Source: Cliona cf. orientalis
Taxonomy: Eukaryota > Porifera > Demospongiae > Clionaida > Clionaidae
Length of the DNA: 64,000 bases
Assembly: GCA_963930775.1 (NCBI GenBank)
Contig: OZ005698.1
Location: 1,054,001-1,118,000, forward strand
Direction: 5' to 3'
Below, piece after piece: positions 22,701 through 36,685 of this stretch (its first letter is position 1; every line of letters begins with the position of its first letter). The position numbers and the translations under genes are program-made. The notes under the pieces are model-generated. The model saw nothing but the letters and a program-made list of their open reading frames with translations, ran no database searches and had not been told where the DNA came from.

Positions 22701-25298
22701 GCGACAGTTAGCCTTCGCTCAGAGTCAAAAGGCAGTGGTGCAAATCGAAATATCTACAGAAGATCCTGGACTGGAGACATAACTCAACTTCATCGAAGTA
22801 GCCACACTGAGCCTACCTCCACGGCTGCAACCATTCCTGAAGGAAAAGAAGCTGTTATGTTGCATACTAAGTCACAGTCAGTCGATGCTGCTACGACTAG
22901 TAACACGTCCACCAGTAGTAGTATTCGCATCAATAGCAGTCCAAAGCACACAACTTCCGCTGCACCTTCAAAGCCTGCAAGCCTGAATCTCACTTCATCT
23001 GCCTCCTCAAAGAAGGTTGGTGACACCACTGTGCATCAACACTCTATGAGTTCAACACCAAGTTCTGCAGCTACACCAAGCTCTTCTTCGAACTTGACAG
23101 TCACGCCAGCTTCAACTCCAGGGGGCTCAAAAGTGTCCAAGATCACGATAAAGTCCTCTTCCGCTTCCTCTCCTTCCACCTCCCCTCAGCTCAACACCCG
23201 CAAAGAAGTGAGAGAGACGACCATTGGCACTTCGATGAGAGCAGAAAAGGTCACCATCCCTGTTGGAGGTCAGAGGTCAAGGGTGATATCATCATCTAGT
23301 ACGGCTACAACTCCACTTAAGTCGCCTACAACACCTCTAAAATCACCAAATACTCCTCTAAAGACACCTACAACTCCAGTAAGTGTGCCCACGACTCCTG
23401 TGAAATCATCGACTGTAAGCACTACAGATTCCAACAAACGTACTAGCTCTGTTATGGTGACAAGTAATGGCGTCACTAAGACTCCTAGCTATGTTCCAAG
23501 CTACGTGAGGTCAAACACAGTTTCAGGTGGCGAGAGTGCCACAAGTAGTAGAGTGAAGGCAGCTCCAGTCACAAGGAGCCAGACAGCCGTCAAATTTACT
23601 GTCACTACGACAGGGTCTACTCCCACCGCCCCTCAGCCAATTAGGACTAATATCGTTAGCCCACAAGCTGCACAGCCAGAGCATGGCATACTGAAGCGAG
23701 GCTCATCTTTGCTGAACACTCCAAGTGACTTAAAGAAGACCTCATCTCTCCTTGACATTCCAGAAAACGTGGATGAATCAAATGAAAGTTCTTCAAACAA
23801 TCGCACTTCAAATACTTCAGCAGTAGGAAAGAGCAATCCTGGTGGCACTACATCGTCTGGTTCTTCTCTAGGTACTTCTGAGACACCAACTGTGATGCAC
23901 AGAAGTCCTGTACAGGCGAGAGTTCAACGAAGAAAGAGGGAAGATCGTCCAAAGACTATGTATGCTGGAGCCAATAGATCGGAAACAGTGAGCCTCGTGC
24001 GACTCATTTCAAAATATCAGGAGCAAGAGAGAAAAGAGAAGGGACAGACGAACACGGCCTTATCCGCTCCAGCTTCTACTCAAGTCCCGGCTGTTAATGG
24101 CAATGCATCTCCAACACCTGCCGCTGCCACGACGTTTTCAAATTCTGCTGGATCCTCGACCATTTCTGGTAGTAACACTAATGTGGTGACATCATCATCA
24201 CGTAGTAACCCTCGTCCAAGACCTCAGTCCTACTATGGTGGCAGCAGTGACTTGTAAGTCTGTGTGTGTGATTGTGAGTATGTGTGCATCCATAAGTCTG
24301 TGTGTGTGCACTTATATACAAACCTTTTCAATTTTCTAAAGTGATATTCACTGTATTATAATATGGCAAAGGATCTGTCAGTGGTGCTCTAGTACATGAA
24401 TGAATGTGAAGGCCTCCACCAATAATATTATTAGGCTAAGCCTGAGCTAACATGACATAGTCCCTCTTTCTATGATAGGATTGGTTCAGGTTTCAACACT
24501 CCAACGGCAGTTCCCGCCCCATCTAACATGTCCTCTGGTCGGAAGCCAAAGAAAGCTCGCCGGTCACAAACCGTCGCTCTTGGTGGCATAAATCGTACTT
24601 CCAAGAAAGCCATGCTACTTAGATGGTGTCAGATAGCAACTGATCATTATGACGTAAGAATACTATTATGATAGTCTATAGCTCATAGTGGAAGTGAAAT
24701 ATTGACTGATTGCCTTAAATTATTTACTCAGAATGTCAGCATTGATAACTTCGGTGTGAGTTTTTCAGACGGACTGGCATTCTGTGCTCTTCTGCATCAC
24801 TTCATTCCAGACCAGATTCCATACAGCAAGTTGGATGCTAGTAATAGGGTAAGTCTGTCATCTAATCACTGTTTAGGTGAACAGTAATAGAATTCAATTA
24901 GGGATGGAGATAATAATTTTTCAGATGCATGGAGATAATAATTATTCTACATTTTCTCAACTTCAGGAGCAGAATTTTAGAATTGCCTTTGAAGAGGCAG
25001 AGAAGGTTGGAATACCTCGTCTACTGGTTAGTCAAACACCAGATACCAGGCATCCCATAAAATTAATTGGACTAATGGATTAGCTTTGTGTCACTTAACA
25101 TGAATGCTTTAAGGATGAAGCTACAATTATTAAGGACACATATCTGACTAATTATAATTAACAATACCTTCCTCTGTTTTTGCTTTGTAGGATGTTGAGG
25201 ACATGGTTGCATTGCCCATCCCTGACTGGATGTCTGTGATGACTTACATCACTTTCGTCTACAACAAGTTTGGAAAGACAGAGACCTCCGTAGCTTAA
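19742..25298 (+). CDS. Cytospin (SPECC1/SPECC1L-like) coiled-coil and calponin-homology protein
   Basis: Exons 19742-19862, 20040-20200, 20592-24253, 24479-24653, 24732-24848, 24967-25026 and 25191-25298 join in phase and give 1467 residues, longer than the roughly 1100 of vertebrate cytospin. The N-terminus is Ser/Arg-rich with KSRKFSLFKRTSSKDD. Coiled coils lie roughly at residues 150-255 and 400-580. A long Ser/Thr/Pro-rich linker carries TPLKSP-type repeats. A C-terminal CH domain (about residues 1360-1467) has LLRWCQ, DGLAFCALLHHFIPDQIPY and DWMSVMTYI. Cytospins link actin and microtubules and act in adhesion and division. The upstream flank ends in a splice-acceptor-like TTGTAG|GAG just before the ATG, so a non-coding 5' exon is likely. 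The frame at 20766 often seen as a start is internal. Confidence 0.9.
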
Positions 25299-25593
25299 TG
25301 ATGGGGGGGCTTTCAAATCAAACAAAGCTTATTGCCTCAGTCCAAAAATATCATTTTTTATCAGTTTTATGTGATTGTATTTGTCAGTAGAAAATCAGTT
25401 CATTGTATTATTTTGTCCACATGCATCTACTCATAATTGTCATGATCAGTTACAGCAACGTACGTATAATATAGCAAGCGCTCAAAGCGCATGCGTACCA
25501 ACGCGTTTTTAATCTTCGTTTCGGCGGGAAAAAGGAACTGGCGGCGCGCGCGTGAATCGTAGCAACAGGCAGACCTTTTAATTTTGACTCAGC
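25299..25593. other. Short spacer between cytospin and shugoshin
   Basis: It holds the cytospin 3' UTR and the shugoshin promoter; no gene. Confidence 0.6.
25486..25531 (+). promoter_or_regulatory. Shugoshin promoter with NRF1-like and E2F-like sites
   Basis: AGCGCATGCGT (25486-25496) matches the NRF1 core and TTTCGGCGGGAAA (25519-25531) matches the E2F consensus. Both lie within about 110 bases of the shugoshin ATG, in a CpG-rich stretch. E2F control would suit a gene needed in S/G2/M, but this is inferred from motifs alone. Confidence 0.5.
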
Positions 25594-28141
25594 ATGCCTT
25601 TGAAGAAGAACACCAAAACGCGGACCGGTAGTGTTACAACCAAAAGCAGAAGAGCTTCTGTGTTAAAAGATGACAAAGTAGGCGGAAAGAGAGCGCCTAT
25701 GGTCGCTGCACTGAAGGAGAACAACAGGTGCTTGGCCTCAGCTTTGGGTAAGCCTTAGTGAGTGTAATGGGGATAAGTAAGCATGCTATGTACCAGGGTC
25801 AAGTTTAGGCTAGAACAGTGGTCTACTTGTATTAAAACATGCCTGAACAATATCACTCTGAATAAGCAAGGCAGCACAATATAGACAGTATGGAATAGGA
25901 TAACACCAGTATTCATGTGACACTGCACAATGCGTGTTCAATACAAGAATGGGAAGGGTAGAAGTTCCGTGGGCTGTAGCCAGTTCTCTTTGCTCCATTC
26001 TGAGGTACCAGCATCAAACAAGTGAAAGGTGTAGATATTCCTAGACCTGTCAGACAAATTGGCTTTACTCATGTGTACCACCTCCCCGTGAATGAGCACC
26101 AGGCTTCCCTTTCGAACAGGAGTGGCAAGGAATTCTTCTTCCTTCGTACGTGGTATTCCTCCGGTAAACGTCGTAGCTACTGCTCCATCTTTCATGGTTC
26201 TAACCATGCGCCCAGCCACGCCATCCTTGTGAGTACCAGGGGCAAACCACATACACCCATTTTCGAGATCTGCGTCCTCGAGAGCTATCCAAAAACCAAC
26301 GAGCTTCATGGGAGTCGTGTAAAGGAACGTGGAATCTTGGTGTGGATTGACAGCCCCTCCAATCTTTGGCGGCTTGAATATGACCATGCTCTGTACCACA
26401 CACGGCTTTACGAGGTCCAATGACTGCGCCACAGACTTGACTTTATCGGAAAAGGTCACTTTTTTGAAGTCATTGTCCAGAGCATGAAGAGCATGGCCCA
26501 TTTTGTTGATGGCTACATGTGGTGGTACATTCAGCTTTCCATTTTCGTCCAAGGCTCCTTCCTCGAAGAAAAACCTGACTTTATCACCGCTGGTGATGAA
26601 GTAGTCCGTGTTGACGTGTTGGGCGTTCTTTGGATCCTTCGTCGTGAAGGTGATAGTCGGGTGTTGCGAGAGATCCGCCTCAGAGATGATCTGAAAGGCC
26701 TTCTCTTTCAGGAGATCACACTCTGTTGAAGTGAGGAAGTCCTCGAGTACTAGAAACCCGTCGCGAGAGAAGGCTTCAACCTGCTCCGAACTCAATGCCA
26801 TCTTTGCCCCACCCGTAGTGTGCTGGCGTACAGTACTGTCACCTTGGTATTATTAGTAGTTCAAAGGTCAACAGTGGGTATGGCGCAATACCGTGCGTGC
26901 GCATGCGTAGTTCATTCCATATTGAGCAGCTCCCTGTTCTCTGCTTTACAGATGAATCTCGCCAGGAATATCGTGAATTGCAAGAGAGCTTTCTCAAGCT
27001 CCAACAAGAAAGGCAAAAACTTCTTGAAAAGATTGCTTCCTTGGAGAGTCAACTTCTCAAGCAAGATCATGAACTCTTGGCCATCCATGTAAGAACTGAG
27101 CAAGATTATTGCGGGCACAATACATTGTTTCCCCTCCCTGTAGGTGCAGCCAAGTTTACAGCTTTTAAATCAAGCTGAAAAAGACATTAAGCATGCAAAG
27201 GAGTACCTTAGGCGGCTCTTTGGTCCTACCACAGTGGCTAGTAGTGTCCCGGAATTCTTGTCTCCAATTCGAGAATCCCACTATCGTAGGAAATGTGATG
27301 ATATCTCCTCATGTGTAAAGTTTGGCTCCGAGGCAGAAGTAGCACGAAATGAAAAAGAAAAACCGAAAACGGTCTATCCCAAGACACCACACCCAGCCGC
27401 TCCAATGAAGAGCCCACAACTCTCCTCTACCCCTGTCAAGGAGGATCAGTCCAGCGTACAAAGCAGCCCCATTCTAGCATGCTCACCGCGTGCAATCGAT
27501 TTTGAAGAATCCACACTACCAGATAAGTACAATAAAGGCAATTATGTTATAGCAAGGAAGAAGAAGAATTCTGAGGTGAAGAGATCTCATGAAGTAAAGA
27601 CGGAGTTACCAACAGAGGGTTCACAGATGGGAGCTGAATTCAAAGAGGATAGATCTACGGTTGTATCACCCGGGCTGCCAGGGGGTGAGAATGATAGAGC
27701 TGAACTGGATGACACACACCGTGAATTAAGTGCGTTACTGTTGATTATCATTAATTTTGTTTTCTTTATAATAATAATATTATCTCGGCTGTTAAATCTT
27801 CAGATGTTACTGAACTGTTCCAGAGACCTAGACGAAAGTGTTCTTCATTGAATATCTCGTATCAAGAACCAAGCCTACACTCGTAATTACTATACTAATA
27901 TTATTATAATAAATACACTGTCATAGTTACATGTACTGCATTCATAATGCAGGAAGCTTAGAAGAGGAGATCCCTTCACTTCAGAGAATACCGGATTTCT
28001 GAATAGTGAGAACGTCAAGAGCAAAGGCTACCATAGCACTCAGAAAGTAAGTATTGTATACATTAAGTGATTATGGTGACATAATTGTTATCATATTAGG
28101 CTGTCAGAGGTACTCTTGCTGATGTCACTAACAAGAAATAA
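25594..28141 (+). CDS. SGO1: Shugoshin (centromeric cohesin protector)
   Basis: Six exons (25594-25747, 26952-27088, 27144-27729, 27804-27882, 27953-28046, 28100-28141) sum to 364 codons. The N-terminal coiled coil (about residues 42-100, ENNRCLASAL then QEYRELQESFLKLQQERQ) matches the dimerising, PP2A-binding part of shugoshins. The basic C-terminal shugoshin motif is split across exons 4 and 5: RRKCSSLNISYQEPSLHS then KLRRGDPFT. That motif binds phosphorylated H2A at centromeres in known members. Donors are canonical except a weaker GTGCGT after exon 3. Intron 1 is about 1.2 kb, far longer than the others, and holds an antisense dioxygenase gene. The symbol is by family; I cannot separate SGO1 from SGO2 type. 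Confidence 0.85.
25938..26801 (-). CDS. PHYHD1-like 2-oxoglutarate dioxygenase, copy 1 (nested in shugoshin intron 1)
   Basis: A single exon of 287 residues, about the length of animal PHYHD1. It begins MALSSEQVEAFSRDGFLVLE and ends NWLQPTELLPFPFLY, both typical of the family. The Fe(II)-binding HxD is in NPHQDSTFLYT; the distal histidine is in IHGEVVHMSK; the arginine of DRSRNIYTFH is placed to hold 2-oxoglutarate. TDYFITSGDKVRFFFEE and INKMGHALHALD are further family blocks. The reaction is oxygen- and 2-oxoglutarate-dependent hydroxylation; the natural substrate of PHYHD1 proteins is not established. No peroxisomal targeting tail. It lies antisense inside shugoshin intron 1 and is closely similar to the copy at 28342-29190. 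Confidence 0.93.
   Translation of the reverse strand: MALSSEQVEAFSRDGFLVLEDFLTSTECDLLKEKAFQIISEADLSQHPTITFTTKDPKNAQHVNTDYFITSGDKVRFFFEEGALDENGKLNVPPHVAINKMGHALHALDNDFKKVTFSDKVKSVAQSLDLVKPCVVQSMVIFKPPKIGGAVNPHQDSTFLYTTPMKLVGFWIALEDADLENGCMWFAPGTHKDGVAGRMVRTMKDGAVATTFTGGIPRTKEEEFLATPVRKGSLVLIHGEVVHMSKANLSDRSRNIYTFHLFDAGTSEWSKENWLQPTELLPFPFLY
26890..26912. promoter_or_regulatory. NRF1-like site upstream of dioxygenase copy 1
   Basis: TGCGTGCGCATGCGTAG carries the GCGCATGCG core about 100 bases upstream of the copy 1 ATG and about 50 bases before shugoshin exon 2. Confidence 0.4.
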
Positions 28142-28341
28142 TATCATCATAGTTTCCTCGTACCCCACCCACCCACCCAAAATAATCGAAAAATTCACTC
28201 ACTTAATCATGAACAGTATGATATTATGACATTGTATAAATAATTATATATAATTATATTTTGTGTGTATTTATATGCTGGTATAATTATTACTATTAAT
28301 GTCACTACATGTATATACAATGCCACATTATACACTCGAGC

Positions 28342-29190
28342 TCAGTACAAGAATGGGAAGGGTAGAAGTTCCGTGGGCTGTAGCCAGTTCTCTTTGCTCC
28401 ATTCTGAGGTACCAGCATCAAATAAGTGAAAGGTGTAGATATTCCTAGACATTTCCGACAAGTTTGGTTTGCTCATGTGTACCACCTCCCCATGAATAAG
28501 CACCAGGCTTCCCTTTCGAACAGGAGTGGCAATGAATTCCTCTGGCTTTGTACTCGGTGCTTCTCCGGTAAAAGTCACCCCTAAATCACCGTCTTTCATG
28601 GTTCTAATCACACGGCTAGTTATGCCAGTCCGATGTGTACTGGGAGCAAACCACAAGCATCCATTTTCAACGTCTGCGTCTTCGAGAGCTATCCAAAAGC
28701 CGACGACATTCATGGGAGTCGTGTAGAGGAAAGTGGAGTCTTGGTGTGGTTTGACGGTCCCTCCAATCTTTGGTGGCTTGAATATGACCATACTCTGCGT
28801 GATGCACGGCTTTATGAGGTCCAATGACTGCGCAACTGACTTGACTTTATCGGAGAAGGTCACTTTTTTGAAGTCATTGTCCAGAGCATGAAGAGCATGG
28901 CCAAGCTTATTGATGGCTACATGTGCTGGGACCGTTAGCTTCCCGTTTTCGTCCAAAGCTTCCTCTTCGAAGAAAAACCTGATCTTATCTCCGCTGGTGA
29001 TGAAGTAATCAGTGCTGGCCTGACCTTTGCTTGAAACAGTGAAAGCCGGATGTTGCGAGAGGTCCGCCTCAGAGATGATCTGAAAGGCCTTCTCTCTCAG
29101 AAGATCACACTCTGCTGGAGTAAGAAAGTCCTCGAGGACTAGAAACCCGTCGCGAGAGAAGGCTTCAACCTGCTCTGATGTCAACGCCAT
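28342..29190 (-). CDS. PHYHD1-like 2-oxoglutarate dioxygenase, copy 2
   Basis: A single exon of 282 residues from the ATG at 29190. It is strongly similar to copy 1 along its whole length, with the same metal-binding KPHQDSTFLYT, distal IHGEVVHMSK and MSRNIYTFHLFDAGTSEW. It lacks a short stretch near residue 55 present in copy 1 (around KNAQHVN). It is convergent with shugoshin, their ends about 200 bases apart. Both copies are intronless in a region of intron-rich genes, which hints at an old retrocopy or intron loss followed by local duplication. Confidence 0.93.
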   Translation of the reverse strand: MALTSEQVEAFSRDGFLVLEDFLTPAECDLLREKAFQIISEADLSQHPAFTVSSKGQASTDYFITSGDKIRFFFEEEALDENGKLTVPAHVAINKLGHALHALDNDFKKVTFSDKVKSVAQSLDLIKPCITQSMVIFKPPKIGGTVKPHQDSTFLYTTPMNVVGFWIALEDADVENGCLWFAPSTHRTGITSRVIRTMKDGDLGVTFTGEAPSTKPEEFIATPVRKGSLVLIHGEVVHMSKPNLSEMSRNIYTFHLFDAGTSEWSKENWLQPTELLPFPFLY

Positions 29191-29384
29191 CACGCTTTAA
29201 TATGCATATGGTCGACGCCCCTCGGCCTCTGACCTTATCGGCGCGCGCCGCTTATCGAGCCCCACCCACCCTACATTTTGCACAACAGGCACTACTCGAG
29301 TTAAAATACTTTTATGAGCTATCATAATTATTGGTATGATGATGCAAATGGTACATAGTGTACAATCATGGAATATGGTTTGTG

Positions 29385-32733
<3,349 letters not shown>

Positions 32734-33097
32734 TTTGTTGATTTTGAGTGAATATCCACACCCCATCACCAATTATTTTGTTGATTTGTCATGCAGAGCG
32801 TTACCAGGTCAACGTGCACTGGCAACTAAATTCATGTGCATAAAAATTCATTACTCATGAAAGTCATGAATGTGGTGTAAGTAGTCTACAAGCATGGTCT
32901 GCTTAGCCCACCCATCATGTATGCATGCATACGTAAGACAGAACGTCATAATTATGTACTACTAGAAAGTATAGTTATAATACTCTATACGACTGGCCAG
33001 GGTGATCACACTATAGGGTTCTAACTACACACAAATAATAGGATAGCTAGTTGTATAATAATGTAGAGGATGCTCGTGATTGAAGAATTAAGTACTT

Positions 33098-34362
33098 TTA
33101 AGGAAGTGGTATCTTTGTTATTTCCACATCAGTGGATGTTTCCGTAGTCATTTCAGCCTCTGTAGGTGGGATTTGTTCGTCCAGTGGAGGAGCCCCCAAA
33201 GATTTATCATAGTTGGTAACATTTTGGAGTTGTATTTGATTTTCAAACTGCTGAGAGGGGCTAACCCTTAATCTCAGGTCTCTTGTTTTATGCACATGTG
33301 TCACCAGTACTTGGATAGTCACTGCTATTATCACTACGAGGGCGATAAGTAGCAACAATACAAAAGCACTTCCAACAGTAGCACCAGCGATTATGGCAGC
33401 ACGATTTGACTGTGTTGGTGTCTCCGTAGATGTGAGTATTTCACATCTTAGACCAGTATAGTTGGAGAGACAGTAACATTCCCCATTCATTCGATTGCAC
33501 GGTCTGTTCTGGTTTTTCTCAATGCAGTTGCACATCTGACTACAGTTTCTTCCATAGAAGCCATCTGTGCAAGCTAAGAGAATGCCAAAAGATTGATGAA
33601 CTTTAAAATTCAGCAACATGATTTTATAGTGTGTATGCTGGCTTACTTTCATTACACACTTCTCCCATCCATCCAGCAGTACAGTCACACTCTCCAGTGA
33701 TCTGATCACATGATGCCCCATTCTGACATTCACATTCCTCAGTACAGTCCTCTCCATAGAAACCTTCAGCACAATCTATGCCATAGGCGGAGGAAGTAAC
33801 TTTTGTTTGGGGGGGCTAATCCTGATTGCGCGCGAAGCGCGCGCGATATATTTTAGGGCCACACCTACTTAATTGAGGTTCAAAGGTCATACGGAGCTAT
33901 CGGTTATCAGAAACAAAGAAATGGTCGAAAACGTGCACTAAGATCGATTCTTGAACTTATTCTAGGCAGATTTTGTAGGTATATTGATGTATTTATCTAC
34001 TGTCTATTATTTTTCTGCAAGATAGTCATCAAAAAGCTATTATGGGGCTCAAATATTGGGGGGGCTTCAGCCCCAAAGCCCTATGGGTTCCGCCGCCTAT
34101 GTATGCGCATACAGATGTGAAGTAATTCAATAACTGTAGTTATTGATCAACATAATCAGTTACCCAAGATATCACAGAATCTTCCAGTGTAGCTGGGTTC
34201 ACAGTAACATGTGCCGTCAGTGCGATCACATGGAGAAGACTCATGGTCAGGGGAGCACATGCATAGCTGTAGGCAGTTTGGGCCATATGTCCCATTCAGA
34301 CAAGCTACAAAAATTAATATGGATATAATCAGCTGGAGATCCGGCTATTCTTATAGAATCCT

Positions 34363-34404
<42 letters not shown>

Positions 34405-36094
34405 GGGAAGGGTGGTGGTCTGTGGACGAGGCAATACTTACTTATGTTGCAGAATTGCCCCATCCATCCAGCTGTACAGTTACATGATCCAGTTCTAAAG
34501 TCACATAAAGCTTCATTCTCACACTGGCACTCATTTGCACAGTCTTGCCCGTAGAAACCTTCAGAACACTCTATATATTATGAATTTGATTAGTATTGAC
34601 TGTCATGTGGTTGATAGCTTTAAGAGTTATTAAGAATTACCTAGTTCACAAGATGATCCATTGTATCCAGGCAGACAGTGGCAAGTTCCATCAACATGAT
34701 CACAGGGAGAGGACTCTTGTTCAGACACACATGTACAGTTCTGTAGACAGCCAGAGCCATAGCTACCATCAGGACATTCTGTGCAAAAATTGGGTCAGTA
34801 AGTATATGGCTACTTCAATGCATGATTAGAGCTGACCTGTACTGCAGTCTGAGCCGATGTAGCCGTCCTCACAGTCACATTCCCCTACACTCATGTCACA
34901 TGTTCCATTCACACAGCCAGGAACGCAGTCTGAAACATAATTATGACAATCATGAATACCATAATATTTTAAATTGCATACCACAAATGAATTGGTCTTC
35001 AGTTAGTGTATCCAGAGCCATGCCACTGAGTGAAGCGGGTGCATCGCATGTACCAGCCATGAAGATCAGTGGGGGTGTGTCCATCTGAAACCGTGGCAGC
35101 CAACGTAACTCACAGTCACATACGAGTGAATTGTTAGTCAAGTCACTACAGAACAGTACCATTCAATAAACTTGTGCATAACTCCAGCTATAACTTACAG
35201 AGTTTCAATAATTCCAAGGTCTGAAAATGTGCCATTAGGAATCCTTTGGATGTCATTGTTGTGCAAATTACTGCAGTTGACAAATACAATCATTTACTGC
35301 ACACAAAAGAGTCCGGACACAAGGCTATAGCATGCAAAACAACATTACATTGTTGATAGGCTGCGTACACCAGTGAAAGTTGCTGCAGAAATATTCTGAA
35401 TCATATTCTGACTTAAATCCCTGCAAAAACATGATACAAAAATTGATATCACCATGCCAGATCAAGGTTAATCATAAGCTCTTACAAAGAGTTTATGGCA
35501 TTGTTCTCCAGGAGATTATCTGGTATATTTGATAGGCGATTTCTAGCAAGATCCCTGTGAAATTTTATGTGCTAGCTATGATAATCATACATGTATGTTT
35601 TAAAAACGTACAGATCGTTGAGGGCTCTTGCATTATCAAAACTCCCCGGCTCGATTGTTTCAAGATTGTTGCTGCTGAAATCTCTGTATGAAGGTATAAA
35701 TTATGTCTTCAATCTGAATAATATTTTCTGAAGAAAGGACATACAACTCTTGAAGGCTGATGAAATTTTCAAAATCTGTTGCCATGATTGTCGTGATGAA
35801 GTTGCTTCGCAGGGCCCTGTATTAGAAATTTTATTATAGCAATGTCACAATGACCTCTAGCATACGATTAATTTTGCTCTGTGCTTACAATTCTCGAACT
35901 GTTTGTTGGATGTCAGCTGGTAGCTGAGGAAAGGTGGTCAGCCCTGCTCCACTGCAAACAATTCTAGTTGTAATTCCTGTAGCTTGGCAACCGAAGCATC
36001 CTGTAGGACACAGCTGCTGTGCGCTGGAGTGCTGTATTAGGCTCAGCACAGTGGTCAGAGTGAGCACCACTCTGGCTATTGGCTGGATCTCCAT
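33098..36094 (-). CDS. LRR-EGF type I membrane protein (tandem copy A)
   Basis: Thirteen exons: 35889-36094, 35745-35816, 35612-35683, 35486-35554, 35349-35420, 35199-35270, 34982-35145, 34837-34929, 34641-34778, 34442-34570, 34164-34304, 33647-33775, 33098-33573; total 610 residues, all phases consistent. Signal peptide (MEIQPIARVVLTLTTVLSL), LRR N-cap, five single-exon LRRs, LRR C-cap, then six EGF/laminin-like modules such as GFYGEDCTEECECQNGASC. A membrane helix near residue 500 (AAIIAGATVGSAFVLLLLIA) precedes a tail of about 90 residues with an NYDKSL tyrosine and a TETSTDVEITKIPLP end. The first ten exons have the same sizes as those of copy B. The last two differ, giving an anchored instead of a secreted product. 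A MITE abuts the acceptor of exon 12. Confidence 0.82.
33782..34101. mobile_element. MITE with CATAGGCG termini (copy B), at a splice acceptor
   Basis: Termini CATAGGCGGAGGAA and CCGCCGCCTATG are imperfect inverted repeats, flanked by a 5-bp direct repeat TATGC (33777-33781 and 34102-34106). Inside are GCGCGCGAAGCGCGCGC and GGGGGGCTTCAGCCCC. It lies in opposite orientation to copy A. It occupies most of the intron between LRR-EGF copy A exons 11 and 12 and stops 6 bases from exon 12. Confidence 0.85.
34363..34399. repeat. G37 homopolymer
   Basis: Thirty-seven consecutive G on the plus strand in an intron of LRR-EGF copy A (C on the transcribed sense strand), about 40 bases downstream of a splice donor. 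It could form G-quadruplex DNA; its length in the assembly is likely imprecise. Confidence 0.9.
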
Positions 36095-36280
36095 TTTGTT
36101 GATTTTGATTGACCCCATCACCAATTCAAGGTATATAGCTGCTACCAAAAGTGACAGTATCGTGTAGTCGACCAGGTCCTCCATGCTCATACTGGTCAGC
36201 CCATTGTTTCTCGGTATCCTGCAATTATTACTACTACACCAAATTATTATTATCTAGCAAACTCAATAGGAGTCAATTAC

Positions 36281-36471
36281 AGTTCTTCCATTGTCTGTTG
36301 ACTGCTTGGGGGCAAGTTGGGGAATGTGGTCAGCCCTCCACTGCTGCAAATGATTCTCCTCCCACCCTGAATCTGACAGCCAAGGCAGCTGGGCTCTGTG
36401 GGGCAGGTACTCTGCGCCTGACCGCCAACCAGCAAACTGCAGATCCAGAAGAATAATCCTAGCAGCCTCAT
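36281..36471 (-). CDS. Extra first exon: signal peptide plus LRR N-cap
   Basis: The ATG at 36471 opens MRLLGLFFWICSLLVGGQA (signal peptide), then a six-cysteine LRR N-cap with LTTFPNLPPSSQQTMEEL. It ends at GAACT|GTAATT, the same phase-2 junction after E-L as exon 1 of both LRR-EGF genes. It lies about 190 bases upstream of exon 1 of copy A on the same strand and has no LRR exons of its own. It is either an alternative first exon that splices onto copy A exon 2, or the remnant of a third tandem gene. Confidence 0.6.
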
Positions 36472-36685
36472 TGTGTGGATCCTTTGCTAGGTAGCCCCAC
36501 CCCCTACTCATATACATGCAGCTCCTTTTGGGGGTGGGGTCTGGGGACGAGACTACGGTTACATAATAATATCGAGCACGTGCCACATTTTCCTTCAATT
36601 CCCAACTAATAGTACGTATAGTAGATCCACTGGGATCGATCCACTTACTCTCGCATAGCTACACTCTTAGAGAGAAAGGGGAGCG
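36472..36685. promoter_or_regulatory. Divergent promoter region between the LRR-EGF cluster and SPT6
   Basis: Only 214 bases separate the ATG at 36471 (minus) from the SPT6 ATG at 36686 (plus), so the two are probably served by one bidirectional promoter. No clear TATA box. A CCCCACCCCC-type motif lies at about 36494-36506. Confidence 0.45.

Noticed and set aside
21062-23848. Several minus-strand frames opposite the cytospin gene
   Set aside because: Shadows of a long coding exon; the plus strand has coiled-coil and CH homology with consistent splicing.
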